Source: Phocaeicola paurosaccharolyticus JCM 15092 (GTDB lineage: Bacteria > Bacteroidota > Bacteroidia > Bacteroidales > Bacteroidaceae). Taken from it: 61,915 bases of DNA. The notes beneath the pieces were generated by a model, which saw nothing but the letters and a program-made list of their open reading frames with translations, was not told the DNA's origin and did no database searches. Location: NCBI RefSeq assembly GCF_000613805.1, contig NZ_BAJR01000021.1, positions 1 through 61,915 of the forward strand, given 5' to 3'. The translations under genes were made by a program, and so were the position numbers. Of the stretch, positions 1 through 9,060 are shown in pieces. Within the stretch, counting starts at the first letter, position 1. Every line of letters starts with the position of its first letter.

Positions 1-146
1 ATATAATGTCATTAATGATAATCTTTATTTAATAAAAAAGTTCATGCTCTGCTATTTACGAAGAATTATTGTATAAATAGTTATTCAGAAAAGAAAAAAC
101 CATTTTGTGAATATCTCAATCTTGTTAAAAAGTTGATTAATCTTAT

Positions 147-154
147 TACCTTTG
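147..154 (+). promoter_or_regulatory. Promoter -7 element for topB
   Basis: TACCTTTG matches the Bacteroidetes -7 consensus TAnnTTTG and ends 21 bases before the topB start codon. A TTG at 122-124 could serve as the -33 element, although the 22-base spacing is slightly long. Bases 1-146 otherwise show nothing recognisable. Confidence 0.5.
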
Positions 155-175
155 TTCCAATAACAAAATGAAAGT

Positions 176-2272
176 ATGATTGTATGCATTGCTGAAAAGC
201 CAAGTGTTGCTAAGGATATTGCCGAAGTTTTAGGCGCCAAGACCAGGAGAGATGGCTATATAGAAGGAAATGGCTATCAGGTAACTTGGACCTTCGGTCA
301 TCTTTGTACACTTAAGGAACCTCATGAATATTCTCCGTCATGGAAATCATGGAGTCTCTCAAGTCTTCCTATAATTCCTCCCCGTTTCGGCATTAAACTA
401 ATAAGTGACAATGGTATAGAAAAACAGTTTAAAACAATCGAGTCGTTGATGCAGAATGCAGATGAGATAATAAACTGTGGTGATGCCGGCCAAGAGGGAG
501 AACTTATTCAGAGATGGGTAATGCAGAAGGCAGGTGCTAAATGTCCTGTTAAGCGTCTATGGATATCATCTCTTACAGAAGAGGCTATCAGAGAAGGTTT
601 CCAGAATCTGAAAGATCAGTCTGAGTTCAAGTCGCTATACGAAGCAGGACTGAGCAGAGCTATAGGTGATTGGCTTTTGGGAATGAATGCCACACGTCTC
701 TATACATTAAAGTATGGTCAGAATCGTCAGGTGCTTTCTATAGGAAGAGTCCAGACACCTACATTGGCACTGATTGTAAACCGCCAACATGAAATAGAAA
801 ATTTTGTCCCTAAACAGTATTGGGTACTAGCTACAATTTATAGAGATACCGCCTTTACAGCTATAATAGCAAAAAGTGAAGAGGAGTTGGTTGCTGAAGA
901 GGACGAGAAAGGAAAGCAGGAAAACTCGAACAGAGGTATTCCACCTATCAGTTCACTTGAAGAAGGTGAGGCACTTCTTGAGAGAGTAAAAGGCTCTATG
1001 TTCGATATTACTGATGTATCATTGAAGAAGGGTAATGAGGCACCTCCAAGGCTGTTTGACCTGACTTCACTTCAGGTAGAGTGCAATAAGAAGTATGGAT
1101 TTTCTGCAGATGAAACGCTTAAGTTGATTCAATCACTTTATGAGAAGAAGATAACTACATATCCACGTGTTGACACTACATTCCTGAGTGAAGACATATA
1201 TCCAAAATGTCCTGCTATACTGGCCGGACTGAAGCAGTACGATATTTATATAGCTTCCTTGGCAGGAAAGAAACTTGTCAAGTCAAAAAAGGTTTTCGAT
1301 AACACGAAGGTAACCGATCACCATGCCATAATACCTACAGGACAGCCTGCAGTGAATCTAACAGATATGGAGAAAAAGGTATTCGACCTTGTAGCCCGAC
1401 GTTTTATTGCCGTATTCTATCCGGACTGTAAATTTTCTACAACTACAATAATCGGTGAAGCTGATAAGATTGAGTTCAAGGCATCCGGCAAACAGATTCT
1501 CGAGCCGGGATGGAGAGTGATTTTTGCTAAGGAGAGTGCTGATGAACCAAAAGAAGATAAAGAAGAAGAGAAGACTCTGCCATCTTTTGTAAAGGGAGAA
1601 AGTGGAGAACATGAACCTTTTCTTACTGAAAAATGGACACAGCCACCAAGACCTTATACTGAGGCGACTCTGCTGCGTGCAATGGAGACAGCAGGAAAAC
1701 TTGTCGATGATGATGAGTTGCGTGATGCACTGAAGGAGAACGGTATAGGTCGTCCTTCAACACGAGCTGCTATTATTGAAACACTATTCAAACGTCGATA
1801 TATACGCAAGGAAAAGAAGAATCTTATCGCTACAGCGACAGGTGTTGAACTTATAGGAGTTATTCATGAGGAGTTGCTGAAATCGGCAGAACTTACCGGA
1901 TTGTGGGAGAAGAAACTTCGTGAAATAGAGAAGAGGTCGTATGATGTAGCTACTTTCCTCAACGAACTGAAACAGATGGTATCCGAGATAGTTAACAGTG
2001 TACTGTGCGACAATACCAACAGGCGAATTACTGTTGTCGCTGATGCTAAAGAGGAGAGTGCTAAGTCTTCAAAAGGACAATCTCAGTCGGTAAAGAGTCC
2101 TGCTAAAGAGAAGAAACCGCGAGCAGCAAAGAAAGAGAAGAATAGTGAACCTATTATAAAGGAAAATGATATCTGTCCATTATGTGGTAAAGGGCATGTG
2201 ATTAGAGGTAAGAGTGCATTCGGTTGTTCGGAGTGGAAGAACGGATGCTCATTTAGAAAACCTTTTGAATAA
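176..2272 (+). CDS. topB: DNA topoisomerase III (type IA)
   Basis: This enzyme relaxes and decatenates DNA by passing one strand through a transient single-strand break. The N-terminal Toprim domain opens with IAEKPSVA and carries DAGQEGEL near residue 103, where many relatives have DAGREGE or DPDREG. The catalytic tyrosine is Tyr329 in TTYPRVDTTF, close to the position of the E. coli TopB tyrosine. GIGRPSTRA near residue 525 is a conserved type IA motif. The C-terminus is lysine-rich and ends in a four-cysteine zinc-ribbon-like segment (CPLC then two more Cys). The 698-residue length is normal for chromosomal TopB of this phylum. There are no mobile-element genes around it, so a plasmid or conjugative-element topoisomerase is unlikely. 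Confidence 0.95.
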   Translation: MIVCIAEKPSVAKDIAEVLGAKTRRDGYIEGNGYQVTWTFGHLCTLKEPHEYSPSWKSWSLSSLPIIPPRFGIKLISDNGIEKQFKTIESLMQNADEIINCGDAGQEGELIQRWVMQKAGAKCPVKRLWISSLTEEAIREGFQNLKDQSEFKSLYEAGLSRAIGDWLLGMNATRLYTLKYGQNRQVLSIGRVQTPTLALIVNRQHEIENFVPKQYWVLATIYRDTAFTAIIAKSEEELVAEEDEKGKQENSNRGIPPISSLEEGEALLERVKGSMFDITDVSLKKGNEAPPRLFDLTSLQVECNKKYGFSADETLKLIQSLYEKKITTYPRVDTTFLSEDIYPKCPAILAGLKQYDIYIASLAGKKLVKSKKVFDNTKVTDHHAIIPTGQPAVNLTDMEKKVFDLVARRFIAVFYPDCKFSTTTIIGEADKIEFKASGKQILEPGWRVIFAKESADEPKEDKEEEKTLPSFVKGESGEHEPFLTEKWTQPPRPYTEATLLRAMETAGKLVDDDELRDALKENGIGRPSTRAAIIETLFKRRYIRKEKKNLIATATGVELIGVIHEELLKSAELTGLWEKKLREIEKRSYDVATFLNELKQMVSEIVNSVLCDNTNRRITVVADAKEESAKSSKGQSQSVKSPAKEKKPRAAKKEKNSEPIIKENDICPLCGKGHVIRGKSAFGCSEWKNGCSFRKPFE

Positions 2273-2381
2273 TTCAGATATAACTATCGCATGAGAAATT
2301 GTTTGTTTTATTTATAAACCTCTTTGGGAATAATGGATACATTTTTGTTTTATATATAGACAGTCAACTAATAAATTTATT

Positions 2382-2669
2382 ATGAAGAAGATTACAATTT
2401 TTTATCAACCTCTTTGCCCTTTTTGTAAAAGAGCATTCAAATACATCAATGAGTGTATCCAGGAAAATCCTGAATTAGGAGATATTGAAATTGAGAAAAT
2501 AGACGAACTTATTCAACCTGATTATGCTGATAAATTTGACTATTATTATGTCCCAACTATCTACTTTGAAGGTAAAAAGCTGCACGAAGGTGGAATATTC
2601 AAAGATGAGATGAAGGACCTACTCACAAGCGTATTGACAGGAAAAGAGTATAATCAGCCCACTAAATAA
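2382..2669 (+). CDS. Glutaredoxin/thioredoxin-fold small protein
   Basis: This is a 95-residue cytosolic protein with a thioredoxin-like fold. The active-site motif is CPFC at residues 12-15 in the usual position after the first strand. A conserved cis-proline is likely in the YYVPTIYFEG segment near residue 62. These features indicate a dithiol redox protein of the glutaredoxin class, which would reduce protein or mixed disulfides. The physiological partner cannot be read from the sequence. It stands alone between topB and a convergent methyltransferase gene, whose end lies 8 bases away. Confidence 0.8.
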   Translation: MKKITIFYQPLCPFCKRAFKYINECIQENPELGDIEIEKIDELIQPDYADKFDYYYVPTIYFEGKKLHEGGIFKDEMKDLLTSVLTGKEYNQPTK

Positions 2670-2677
2670 ACGGTCCA

Positions 2678-4096
2678 CTAAATAATAGAAGGGTCTTCCT
2701 CAGGAGGATAACTACTTCTTATTCTCCACTCTTGTGGATATAGATTATTTGTTCTGTTGCCTATATTCTTAGCAAATCCCAATGGTAATCCTCTGTATGT
2801 AAATAATACATATCCTTTGGGATAAGATGAGTCCACTGCTATGGCCTCCTTTCTTAGATATGCTATAGCACTCCTGTAATCCAACTCTATAGTACAGAAC
2901 ATTTCCATGTTTATAGATGTGCTCATGGCGAGCGAATGAGAAGGTATAAAGTCTTTCCCTTTAATGCTGGCTATCTCAATACCTTTATGGATAATCCTTA
3001 GCTTATCTTTTACCTTATCATATGTCTCATAGTGTCTCTTTGGAAATGCCTCAATAGTGGTTTCATTACTGTCAAAGGTGAAATAATCACTTTCGTTTAG
3101 CCACTCTTTTACACTTTGCGGAACGGCAAAAGTCTTACTATTACCCTTATTGCTCTTTTTGTTCTTCTTATCTCTTTTCTCATCTAGGTATGAGTGTCCG
3201 TTCTCTTCAGATTCATTCCTACAGCTCTTTTTAAGAACTGCCATGAATAGTCCTTCACCTTTAGTCTTGTGAGGTAGGAATCTATATACCGGTAACTCCT
3301 CATCAGTGAGTGAGCCAGTGATCTTCCAATCTTCAGATATCGGTACGGAAATAACTTTTGCTCCAAGTTCTTCGGATATCCACTTTACATTATCCTCATT
3401 CTCTTCTCTGTTGTATGTGCAGGTGCTGTATACTAATATACCACCCTCCTTCAAGGTGCTCCAGATATCTTTTAGTATCTCTCTCTGCCTCTGCTGACAA
3501 TTGAGCACATTGTCAATGCTCCATTCGCTTATAGCCATCTCATCTTTTCGGAACATACCTTCACCTGAGCAAGGTACATCTGTTAATATGAAGTCAAACA
3601 GATTATTGAATTGGCTATAATCCGCTGGACTGTTGTTGGTTACGATAATATCAGAATTTCCCCATTTAATAATATTTTCCGCAAGAATCTGTGAGCGGTT
3701 TTTTACATACTCATTTGCAAATAGAAGACTTCCTTCGGGTAGTGCAGAACGTATAAGAGTGGATTTACCTCCAGGCGCAGCGCAAAGGTCTAGAGCTATT
3801 ACGGCACCCTTTACATACTCTTTTATTACTCTGTCAAGAAACATAGACGATGCTTCCTGTACATAGTATGCTCCGGCATGAAAAAGTGGATCGAAAGTAA
3901 ACGGCTTCCTCTCCGCAAGATAATATGCATTCTGGCACCAGCCGACTGGCTCTTCGTCAACAGTATTATTCCATTTGAAAGGGTTGGTACGTATGCTTGT
4001 AGGTGAAGTGGTGTCAAGTACCTCAACTAATTTATTTAAATCTTCCTCTCCCAGAAATTCCCTGGTTCTGCTTATAAACTCTTTAGGTAAATCCAT
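2678..4096 (-). CDS. RNA m5C methyltransferase (NOL1/NOP2/Sun, RsmF-like)
   Basis: A 472-residue S-adenosylmethionine-dependent RNA cytosine-5 methyltransferase. The SAM-binding motif LDLCAAPGGKST lies near residues 103-114. The two catalytic cysteines of this family are in DVPCSGEGMF (near 177) and VYSTCTYNREEN (near 225). A basic, lysine-rich linker near residues 303-320 precedes a C-terminal region resembling the RsmF C-terminal and PUA-like RNA-binding domains. The likely substrate is 16S rRNA, but E. coli RsmF and RsmB act on different sites and the target cytosine cannot be assigned here. It is transcribed alone on the minus strand. Confidence 0.9.
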   Translation of the reverse strand: MDLPKEFISRTREFLGEEDLNKLVEVLDTTSPTSIRTNPFKWNNTVDEEPVGWCQNAYYLAERKPFTFDPLFHAGAYYVQEASSMFLDRVIKEYVKGAVIALDLCAAPGGKSTLIRSALPEGSLLFANEYVKNRSQILAENIIKWGNSDIIVTNNSPADYSQFNNLFDFILTDVPCSGEGMFRKDEMAISEWSIDNVLNCQQRQREILKDIWSTLKEGGILVYSTCTYNREENEDNVKWISEELGAKVISVPISEDWKITGSLTDEELPVYRFLPHKTKGEGLFMAVLKKSCRNESEENGHSYLDEKRDKKNKKSNKGNSKTFAVPQSVKEWLNESDYFTFDSNETTIEAFPKRHYETYDKVKDKLRIIHKGIEIASIKGKDFIPSHSLAMSTSINMEMFCTIELDYRSAIAYLRKEAIAVDSSYPKGYVLFTYRGLPLGFAKNIGNRTNNLYPQEWRIRSSYPPEEDPSII

Positions 4097-4115
4097 ATTT
4101 TATTTTTATTCATGG

Positions 4116-4123
4116 CAAAAGTA
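4116..4123 (-). promoter_or_regulatory. Promoter -7 element for the RNA methyltransferase
   Basis: On the minus strand this reads TACTTTTG, a match to TAnnTTTG, 20 bases before the start codon at 4096. No clear -33 TTG was seen at the usual distance. Confidence 0.4.
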
Positions 4124-4241
4124 AAAGTAAATATCGTAATTTTAAAAAAATATTTGTCTCTTTGCAACCAAATAGAAAATGGTTACGTCTAACTTTATGA
4201 AAACAGAAACAAATAATTATAAGCAACAAAAAAACAATTAT

Positions 4242-4988
4242 ATGAAACATCTATTTTTAATCTTTGCTTTAATGCTGACTTTATTCTCTACATCAGCCTC
4301 AGGCGACAATGTAAAGCTAAATGTCAACGTAAATGATGGAAAAGATTCTGCTACTGTTATAGGTGTAGTCTCTGATTCCGATACGATTGATGGTGAGAGC
4401 GACACCGTTATGTATTCTAAGCCTCTTACCTCCTCTACATGGTATGATTCTAGTAATGATTGGGATTCTAGTCAAAATGCAATACCGATAGTGGCTATCA
4501 TCTCTGTATTTGGTCTTCCGGTTTTTATCATTGCTATCTTCCTTTGGTTCAGATATAAGAATAATCAAGCTAAGTACAGACTGGCAGCTCAGGCACTTAG
4601 TGTGGGTCAAGAGATACCAAATGAACTCTTTAAAGAACCATCAAAAGATGATCAGATATTGAATAAAGGTATAAAAAATGCATTCCTGGGTATAGGACTA
4701 GGTGTCTTTCTATGGTTGTTGACCGGCACAGCGGGATTGGCTGCAATAGGATTCCTTATTTTCTGTCTGGGTATTTCTCAGATAATTATTGGTTATTCAG
4801 GCAGAAGTAGAGAACAAAATAAGGTAAGCGAACTTGATAAGTTCAAGAGTGATTATATGAAGAGAAAAGTATCTGAAAAGGTGAGTGAGGAGAGTAAACA
4901 AGAGCCATCTACTGATAAGCAAGAGAGCCAACCTAGTGAAAAGCCTTCGAATATTGTTGATACAGTAGAAGATAAAGAAGAAAATTAA
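4242..4988 (+). CDS. DUF6249-like membrane protein with signal peptide
   Basis: The protein is about 248 residues from the ATG at 4242. That start gives a clean signal peptide (MKHLFLIFALMLTLFSTSAS); an in-frame ATG at 4179 adds 21 polar residues and looks wrong. After an exported segment there is a transmembrane helix near residues 83-105 (IPIVAIISVFGLPVFIIAIF). Two further hydrophobic helices follow near 149-192, then a charged, Glu/Lys/Ser-rich tail. Relatives of this layout in Bacteroidetes are annotated as DUF6249 with unknown function. The stop codon abuts the ATG of the following sigma-factor gene, so the two are almost certainly co-transcribed and may be functionally linked. Confidence 0.7.
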   Translation: MKHLFLIFALMLTLFSTSASGDNVKLNVNVNDGKDSATVIGVVSDSDTIDGESDTVMYSKPLTSSTWYDSSNDWDSSQNAIPIVAIISVFGLPVFIIAIFLWFRYKNNQAKYRLAAQALSVGQEIPNELFKEPSKDDQILNKGIKNAFLGIGLGVFLWLLTGTAGLAAIGFLIFCLGISQIIIGYSGRSREQNKVSELDKFKSDYMKRKVSEKVSEESKQEPSTDKQESQPSEKPSNIVDTVEDKEEN

Positions 4989-5531
4989 ATGGGTCAGATC
5001 AACGACATTGCTTTAGTAGCACAAGTTGTTGTGTTTAAAAACATAAAGGCGTTTGATACTTTGGTCAAGAAGTATCAATCGCCTATACGTAGGTTTTTCC
5101 TACACCAAACACTTGGCGATAGCGAACTAAGTGATGATCTTGCCCAAGAAACATTTATTAAAGCCTATACAAGTCTCTCATCATTCAAGAACCTTTCAAG
5201 TTTCTCTACTTGGCTCTATAGAATTGCTTATAATGTATTTTATGATTATATTCGCAGTAGAAAAGAGGAATGTGGCTTAGATACCTATGAGGTAGATGCT
5301 CAATATCACACAGAGCAGAAAGCTGTAGGTGAGCATATGGATCTTTATCTTGGCTTATCTCAACTAAAGGAGGTTGAAAGAAGCTGTATAACTCTATTTT
5401 ATATGGAGGATTTGGCTCTTGATAGAATTTCGGATATAATGGGGATACCTACAGGTACCATAAAGTCCCATTTATCAAGAGGAAAAGAAAAACTAGCTAA
5501 TTTTTTAAAAAATAATGGTTATGAAAGATAA
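4989..5531 (+). CDS. ECF-type RNA polymerase sigma-70 factor
   Basis: A 180-residue alternative sigma factor. Region 2 covers about residues 20-85 and includes DDLAQETFIKAYTSL followed by FSTWLYRIAYNVFYDYIRSR. Region 4 covers about 120-172 and holds the helix-turn-helix ISDIMGIPTGTIKSHLSRGK. It directs RNA polymerase to an unknown promoter set. The start codon follows the upstream DUF6249 gene with no gap, and the end overlaps the next small membrane-protein gene. This three-gene arrangement suggests that the membrane proteins control the sigma factor's activity, although neither is a FecR-type anti-sigma factor. Confidence 0.9.
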   Translation: MGQINDIALVAQVVVFKNIKAFDTLVKKYQSPIRRFFLHQTLGDSELSDDLAQETFIKAYTSLSSFKNLSSFSTWLYRIAYNVFYDYIRSRKEECGLDTYEVDAQYHTEQKAVGEHMDLYLGLSQLKEVERSCITLFYMEDLALDRISDIMGIPTGTIKSHLSRGKEKLANFLKNNGYER

Positions 5532-5850
5532 CAATGATGAACTTGTTGCTCGGTTCTTGCAATCAAGATGCAAGGAGATAGAGGATAATGACTTTTCTGA
5601 AAGAGTTATCAGAAATTTGCCAGAGAGAAGATTAGATATTTCAAGAATACTTAATTTTATATGTTTTGCAATATGTGCATTCTTGTTCATTAAATTCGAT
5701 GGATTTATTATCATATTTGAATTCGTTTCTGAACTTTTTGCAGCAAAGTCACACATCCTTTCTCAGGATATTAATTATAATTCACTGTTCATAGCATTTG
5801 GTGTATTACTTTGTATTGGAATAGAACGCATATGTTCTCTTAAATGGTAA
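5521..5850 (+). CDS. Small membrane protein, possible anti-sigma factor (DUF5056-like)
   Basis: About 109 residues. The start is taken at 5521 (MKDNNDELVARF); an ATG two codons earlier is equally possible. The first 45 residues are polar and probably cytoplasmic, with a DFSERVIRNLPERR segment. Two hydrophobic helices follow, near residues 46-75 and 88-105. The gene overlaps the end of the sigma-factor gene, which is the usual arrangement for a sigma/anti-sigma pair. Proteins of this size and position in Bacteroides are often labelled DUF5056. The anti-sigma role is inferred from context and topology only. Confidence 0.55.
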   Translation: MKDNNDELVARFLQSRCKEIEDNDFSERVIRNLPERRLDISRILNFICFAICAFLFIKFDGFIIIFEFVSELFAAKSHILSQDINYNSLFIAFGVLLCIGIERICSLKW

Positions 5851-5881
5851 TTTGTTTTGAGAAGATAATATTGTACCTTTG
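5851..5881 (+). promoter_or_regulatory. Promoter of the thyA-folA operon
   Basis: TTTG at 5851-5854, 19 bases, then TACCTTTG at 5874-5881 is a near-perfect Bacteroidetes promoter. Transcription should begin near 5887, so the thyA start must be the ATG at 5906 and not the in-frame ATG at 5879. Confidence 0.75.
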
Positions 5882-5905
5882 TCATATTACATAAAGACAG
5901 ATAAA

Positions 5906-6700
5906 ATGAAACAATATCTTGATTTGCTAAATCGTATAATGACTGAGGGGGTACATAAAGAAGACCGTACCGGTACAGGAACAATTAGTGTATTCGGTCA
6001 TCAGATGCGTTTTAATCTTGAAGAGGGTTTCCCTCTGCTCACAACAAAGAAACTTCACCTAAAATCTATTATATACGAACTACTATGGTTCCTCAATGGT
6101 GATACAAATGTAAAGTATCTTCAGGACCATGGAGTTAGAATTTGGAATGAATGGGCTGATGAAAATGGAGATTTAGGACATATATATGGTTACCAATGGC
6201 GCTCTTGGCCAGATTATAAAGGTGGTTTCATTGATCAGATAAGTCGTGCTATAGATGATATAAAGAATAATCCTGATTCACGACGTATAATAGTCAGTGC
6301 GTGGAACGTAGCAGATATTGATAACATGAATCTTCCTCCATGTCATGCATTTTTCCAGTTTTATGTTGCAGATGGTCGTTTGAGCCTTCAACTCTATCAG
6401 AGGAGTGCAGATACTTTCCTGGGAGTTCCATTCAATATTGCATCTTATGCTCTTCTACTTATGATGGTTGCACAAGTTACAGGACTTAAAGCAGGCGATT
6501 TCGTTCATACTTTAGGTGATACACATATCTATACCAACCATTTCGAGCAAGTTAAGTTGCAGCTAACTCGTGAACCACGTCCTCTCCCTAAAATGAGAAT
6601 CAATGCGGATGTGAAAAGCATCTTTGATTTTAAGTACGAGGATTTTGAACTTGTCGATTATGATCCGTGGCCACACATATCAGGATCAGTTGCCGTTTAA
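5906..6700 (+). CDS. thyA: Thymidylate synthase
   Basis: Converts dUMP to dTMP with methylene-tetrahydrofolate as carbon donor and reductant, leaving dihydrofolate. From the ATG at 5906 it has 264 residues, the same length as E. coli ThyA. The catalytic cysteine falls at Cys146 in [13 protein letters not shown], followed by the QLYQRSAD and [11 protein letters not shown] motifs. [12 protein letters not shown] is the conserved nucleotide-binding segment. The next gene, 20 bases downstream, encodes dihydrofolate reductase, which recycles the product, so the pair forms a classic operon. Confidence 0.97.
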   Translation: MKQYLDLLNRIMTEGVHKEDRTGTGTISVFGHQMRFNLEEGFPLLTTKKLHLKSIIYELLWFLNGDTNVKYLQDHGVRIWNEWADENGDLGHIYGYQWRSWPDYKGGFIDQISRAIDDIKNNPDSRRIIVSAWNVADIDNMNLPPCHAFFQFYVADGRLSLQLYQRSADTFLGVPFNIASYALLLMMVAQVTGLKAGDFVHTLGDTHIYTNHFEQVKLQLTREPRPLPKMRINADVKSIFDFKYEDFELVDYDPWPHISGSVAV

Positions 6701-6720
6701 ATCACAATCCATTTCAAGTT

Positions 6721-7218
6721 ATGTCATGTATTTCTATTATAGTAGCAGTAGCCGATAACTATGCTATCGGCTATTCTAACAAACTCATTTATTGGCTTCC
6801 TGATGATCTGAAGCGTTTCAAGGCACTTACATCAGGTCATACAATAATAATGGGTCGTCATACCTTTGAGTCATTACCGAAGGGTGCTTTGCCAAACAGA
6901 CGTAATATAGTTCTCTCGAGAAGCAATAACTCCTTTCCCGGATGTGACAGTTTTAGTTCTTTGGAAGAGGCTTTGGATTCGTGTAAAAACGATGAAGAGG
7001 TGTTTGTTATCGGAGGTGAGACTTTGTACAGAGAGGCAATTTCTAAAGCAAATAAGCTATATATAACCCATGTCTATGATATTCCTAAAAATGCTGATGC
7101 CTTCTTTCCTGCTATAAAGATGGATGAATGGGAAATAAAAAATAGGGAAGATCATCCAATCGATGATAGACATCCCTATAATTTTAGTTTTATCAATTAC
7201 GAAAGACTTTCTAATTAA
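6721..7218 (+). CDS. folA: Dihydrofolate reductase
   Basis: Reduces dihydrofolate to tetrahydrofolate with NADPH. The start at 6721 gives 165 residues beginning MSCISIIVAVADNYAIGYSN, the normal first strand of this family. An in-frame ATG at 6667 lies inside thyA and is unlikely. The catalytic acidic residue lies in LPDDLKRFK near residue 28, and TIIMGRHTFESLP is the conserved NADPH-binding segment. FVIGGETLYREA is the second cofactor motif. The gene sits 20 bases after thyA, and its last 4 bases overlap the end of a convergent Lrp-type gene. Confidence 0.96.
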   Translation: MSCISIIVAVADNYAIGYSNKLIYWLPDDLKRFKALTSGHTIIMGRHTFESLPKGALPNRRNIVLSRSNNSFPGCDSFSSLEEALDSCKNDEEVFVIGGETLYREAISKANKLYITHVYDIPKNADAFFPAIKMDEWEIKNREDHPIDDRHPYNFSFINYERLSN

Positions 7219-7691
7219 TCTTTCTCCTCCATATCTAATATGGCCATTTGACGGTTTATTGCTTCGTTGAATGAAATAATAGTTTCAGAACGAGCAAGAC
7301 CTAATGGTTGTAATTTGTCATGAATAATGCTCAGAAGATGGTGATTGTTCTTAGCATATATCTTTATGAACAGATCATATTGGCCGGTTGTAAAATGACA
7401 TTCAACAACTTCAGGTATCTTCTTTAAAGCCTCTGCAACAGAGTCAAATTGTTCAGGATCTTTAAGGTATAGGCCAATATATGCACATGTTTCATAACCA
7501 ATCTTTTCTGGATCCAAAATAAACTGTGATCCTTTAAGTATACCTAAATTGGTCAGCTTCTGGATTCTTTGGTGGATAGCAGCACCAGACACATTACATG
7601 CTCTTGCAACTTCAAGAAAAGGGATTCGAGCGTTATCTGCAATAAGTTTTAAAATCTGCTCATCCAAGCTATCTAATTGATGATGTCCCAT
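7215..7691 (-). CDS. Lrp/AsnC family transcriptional regulator
   Basis: A 158-residue DNA-binding regulator. The N-terminal winged helix-turn-helix covers about residues 8-60 (FLEVARACNVSGAAIHQRIQ). The RAM ligand-binding and oligomerisation domain covers about 70-145. Proteins of this family usually form octameric assemblies and respond to amino acids. The effector here cannot be told. The gene is monocistronic and convergent with folA, and its own promoter region lies toward the M64 peptidase gene. Confidence 0.92.
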   Translation of the reverse strand: MGHHQLDSLDEQILKLIADNARIPFLEVARACNVSGAAIHQRIQKLTNLGILKGSQFILDPEKIGYETCAYIGLYLKDPEQFDSVAEALKKIPEVVECHFTTGQYDLFIKIYAKNNHHLLSIIHDKLQPLGLARSETIISFNEAINRQMAILDMEEKD

Positions 7692-7714
7692 TTATATATT
7701 AATTATATTTTTTG

Positions 7715-7722
7715 CAAAGATA
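7715..7722 (-). promoter_or_regulatory. Promoter -7 element for the Lrp-family gene
   Basis: Minus-strand TATCTTTG matches TAnnTTTG and lies 24 bases before the start codon at 7691. No good -33 element was found. Confidence 0.45.
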
Positions 7723-7774
7723 AAGTATTTATCTATCATATTAATGCATAGAATATAACTTTTATTTGTTTATT

Positions 7775-7805
7775 ATTGAGAAATTGATAGTATATACTAT
7801 TTTTG
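7775..7805 (+). promoter_or_regulatory. Promoter for the M64 peptidase gene
   Basis: ATTG at 7775-7778, 19 bases, then TATTTTTG at 7798-7805 fits the Bacteroidetes consensus. It places the transcription start near 7811, downstream of the first in-frame ATG at 7807. The ATG at 7822 is therefore the more likely start. Confidence 0.55.
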
Positions 7806-7821
7806 TATGAAAAATGTGACA

Positions 7822-9060
7822 ATGAGATATTCTATATTTTTTTTGGTATTTATTATATCTTCAAACCTGTTTGGTCAGAAGTTTGATGACTTCTTCAATG
7901 GTAAGAGTCTTAGAGTTGATTATATATTTGCAGGCGATAAAGCCAGGCAGAATATATATCTTGATAAATTATCATCTAGTGAGGAATGGGCAGGTAGAAG
8001 AGACAACCTATCTGAGTTACCATTAAAAGGTAATGGTGACATAACTGTAGTAGATAAATTGAGTGGTGATACCATATACCGTACATCTTTTTCAAGTCTT
8101 TTTCAGGAATGGCTTTGTGAGCCGGAAGCCGCAAAGGTAAGTCGTTCGTATGAAAATAGTTTTCTTATTCCTTCTCCAAAGAAAGAGTGCATTGTTACTG
8201 CAAGACTCTTTGATAATCATCAAAGAACAATTTCCGAATTTACTCATGAAATAAATCCAAACGATATCCTTATCGAGAATAGCGATAAAAAAATTGCATT
8301 ACCACATAAATATCTTTTAAAGAGTGGCACTCCTGAGAATTGTATAGATGTTGCCATATTAGCAGAAGGATATAGGGTAGATGAGATGGAGATATTTTAT
8401 AAGGATGCGCAGGCTGCAGCCGACGCCATATTCAGCCACGAACCTTTCAAGAAATATAAAGATAGATTTAATGTAGTTGCAGTAGCCTCTCCTTCAGTAG
8501 ATAGTGGAGTGAGTGTCCCTGGAAAGGGAGTTTGGAAAAACTCAGCTTTTGAATCTCATTTCAATACATTCTATTCGGACAGATACCTAACAACAAGTAA
8601 TGTGAAGAAGATTCATGATGCTCTTTCAGGAATACCTTATGAACATATAGTCATTCTTGCTAATACTGATACTTACGGTGGTGGAGGAATATACAACTCT
8701 TTCACATTGACAACTGCCCATCATAAAATGTTTGCTCCGGTTGTGGTTCATGAGTTCGGGCATAGTTTTGCCGGTCTTGCTGATGAGTATGCATACGATG
8801 AGTCTCCTTCTCCTATATACCCATATTCAGTCGAGCCATGGGAGAAGAATATAACAACAAAGGTTGATTTTGATAAGAAGTGGAAGGATATGATTGATGC
8901 TAAGGTAGAAGGAGTGGGACTTTACGAAGGTGCCGGTTATACAAAAAAAGGTATTTATCGACCAGCCGAAGAGTGCCGTATGAAGATAAACGAGACAAAA
9001 GCCTTTTGCCCGGTATGTCAGCGCGCTATAGAGAAGTTGATAAAATTTTATACTGAATGA
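7822..9060 (+). CDS. Secreted M64 family (IgA-type) metallopeptidase
   Basis: A secreted zinc peptidase of about 412 residues. The signal peptide is MRYSIFFLVFIISSNLFGQ if translation begins at 7822; a start at 7807 adds five residues. Residues 20-150 form the M64 N-terminal domain. The catalytic domain contains VAILAEGYR and the zinc motif HEFGHSFAGLADEY near residue 310, with two His ligands and the catalytic Glu. A Cys pair (CRMKI...CPVC) lies near the C-terminus. The founding M64 member cleaves IgA, but most Bacteroidales members have no tested substrate, so cleavage of IgA should not be assumed. The stop codon overlaps the ATG of the following acetyltransferase gene. Confidence 0.88.
   Translation: MRYSIFFLVFIISSNLFGQKFDDFFNGKSLRVDYIFAGDKARQNIYLDKLSSSEEWAGRRDNLSELPLKGNGDITVVDKLSGDTIYRTSFSSLFQEWLCEPEAAKVSRSYENSFLIPSPKKECIVTARLFDNHQRTISEFTHEINPNDILIENSDKKIALPHKYLLKSGTPENCIDVAILAEGYRVDEMEIFYKDAQAAADAIFSHEPFKKYKDRFNVVAVASPSVDSGVSVPGKGVWKNSAFESHFNTFYSDRYLTTSNVKKIHDALSGIPYEHIVILANTDTYGGGGIYNSFTLTTAHHKMFAPVVVHEFGHSFAGLADEYAYDESPSPIYPYSVEPWEKNITTKVDFDKKWKDMIDAKVEGVGLYEGAGYTKKGIYRPAEECRMKINETKAFCPVCQRAIEKLIKFYTE

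Noticed and set aside
176..2272. Topoisomerase from an integrated conjugative element
   Set aside because: No tra, mob or integrase genes surround it; a chromosomal copy is the simpler reading.
7822..9060. A proven IgA protease virulence factor
   Set aside because: Only the family match (M64) is visible; most members have untested substrates.
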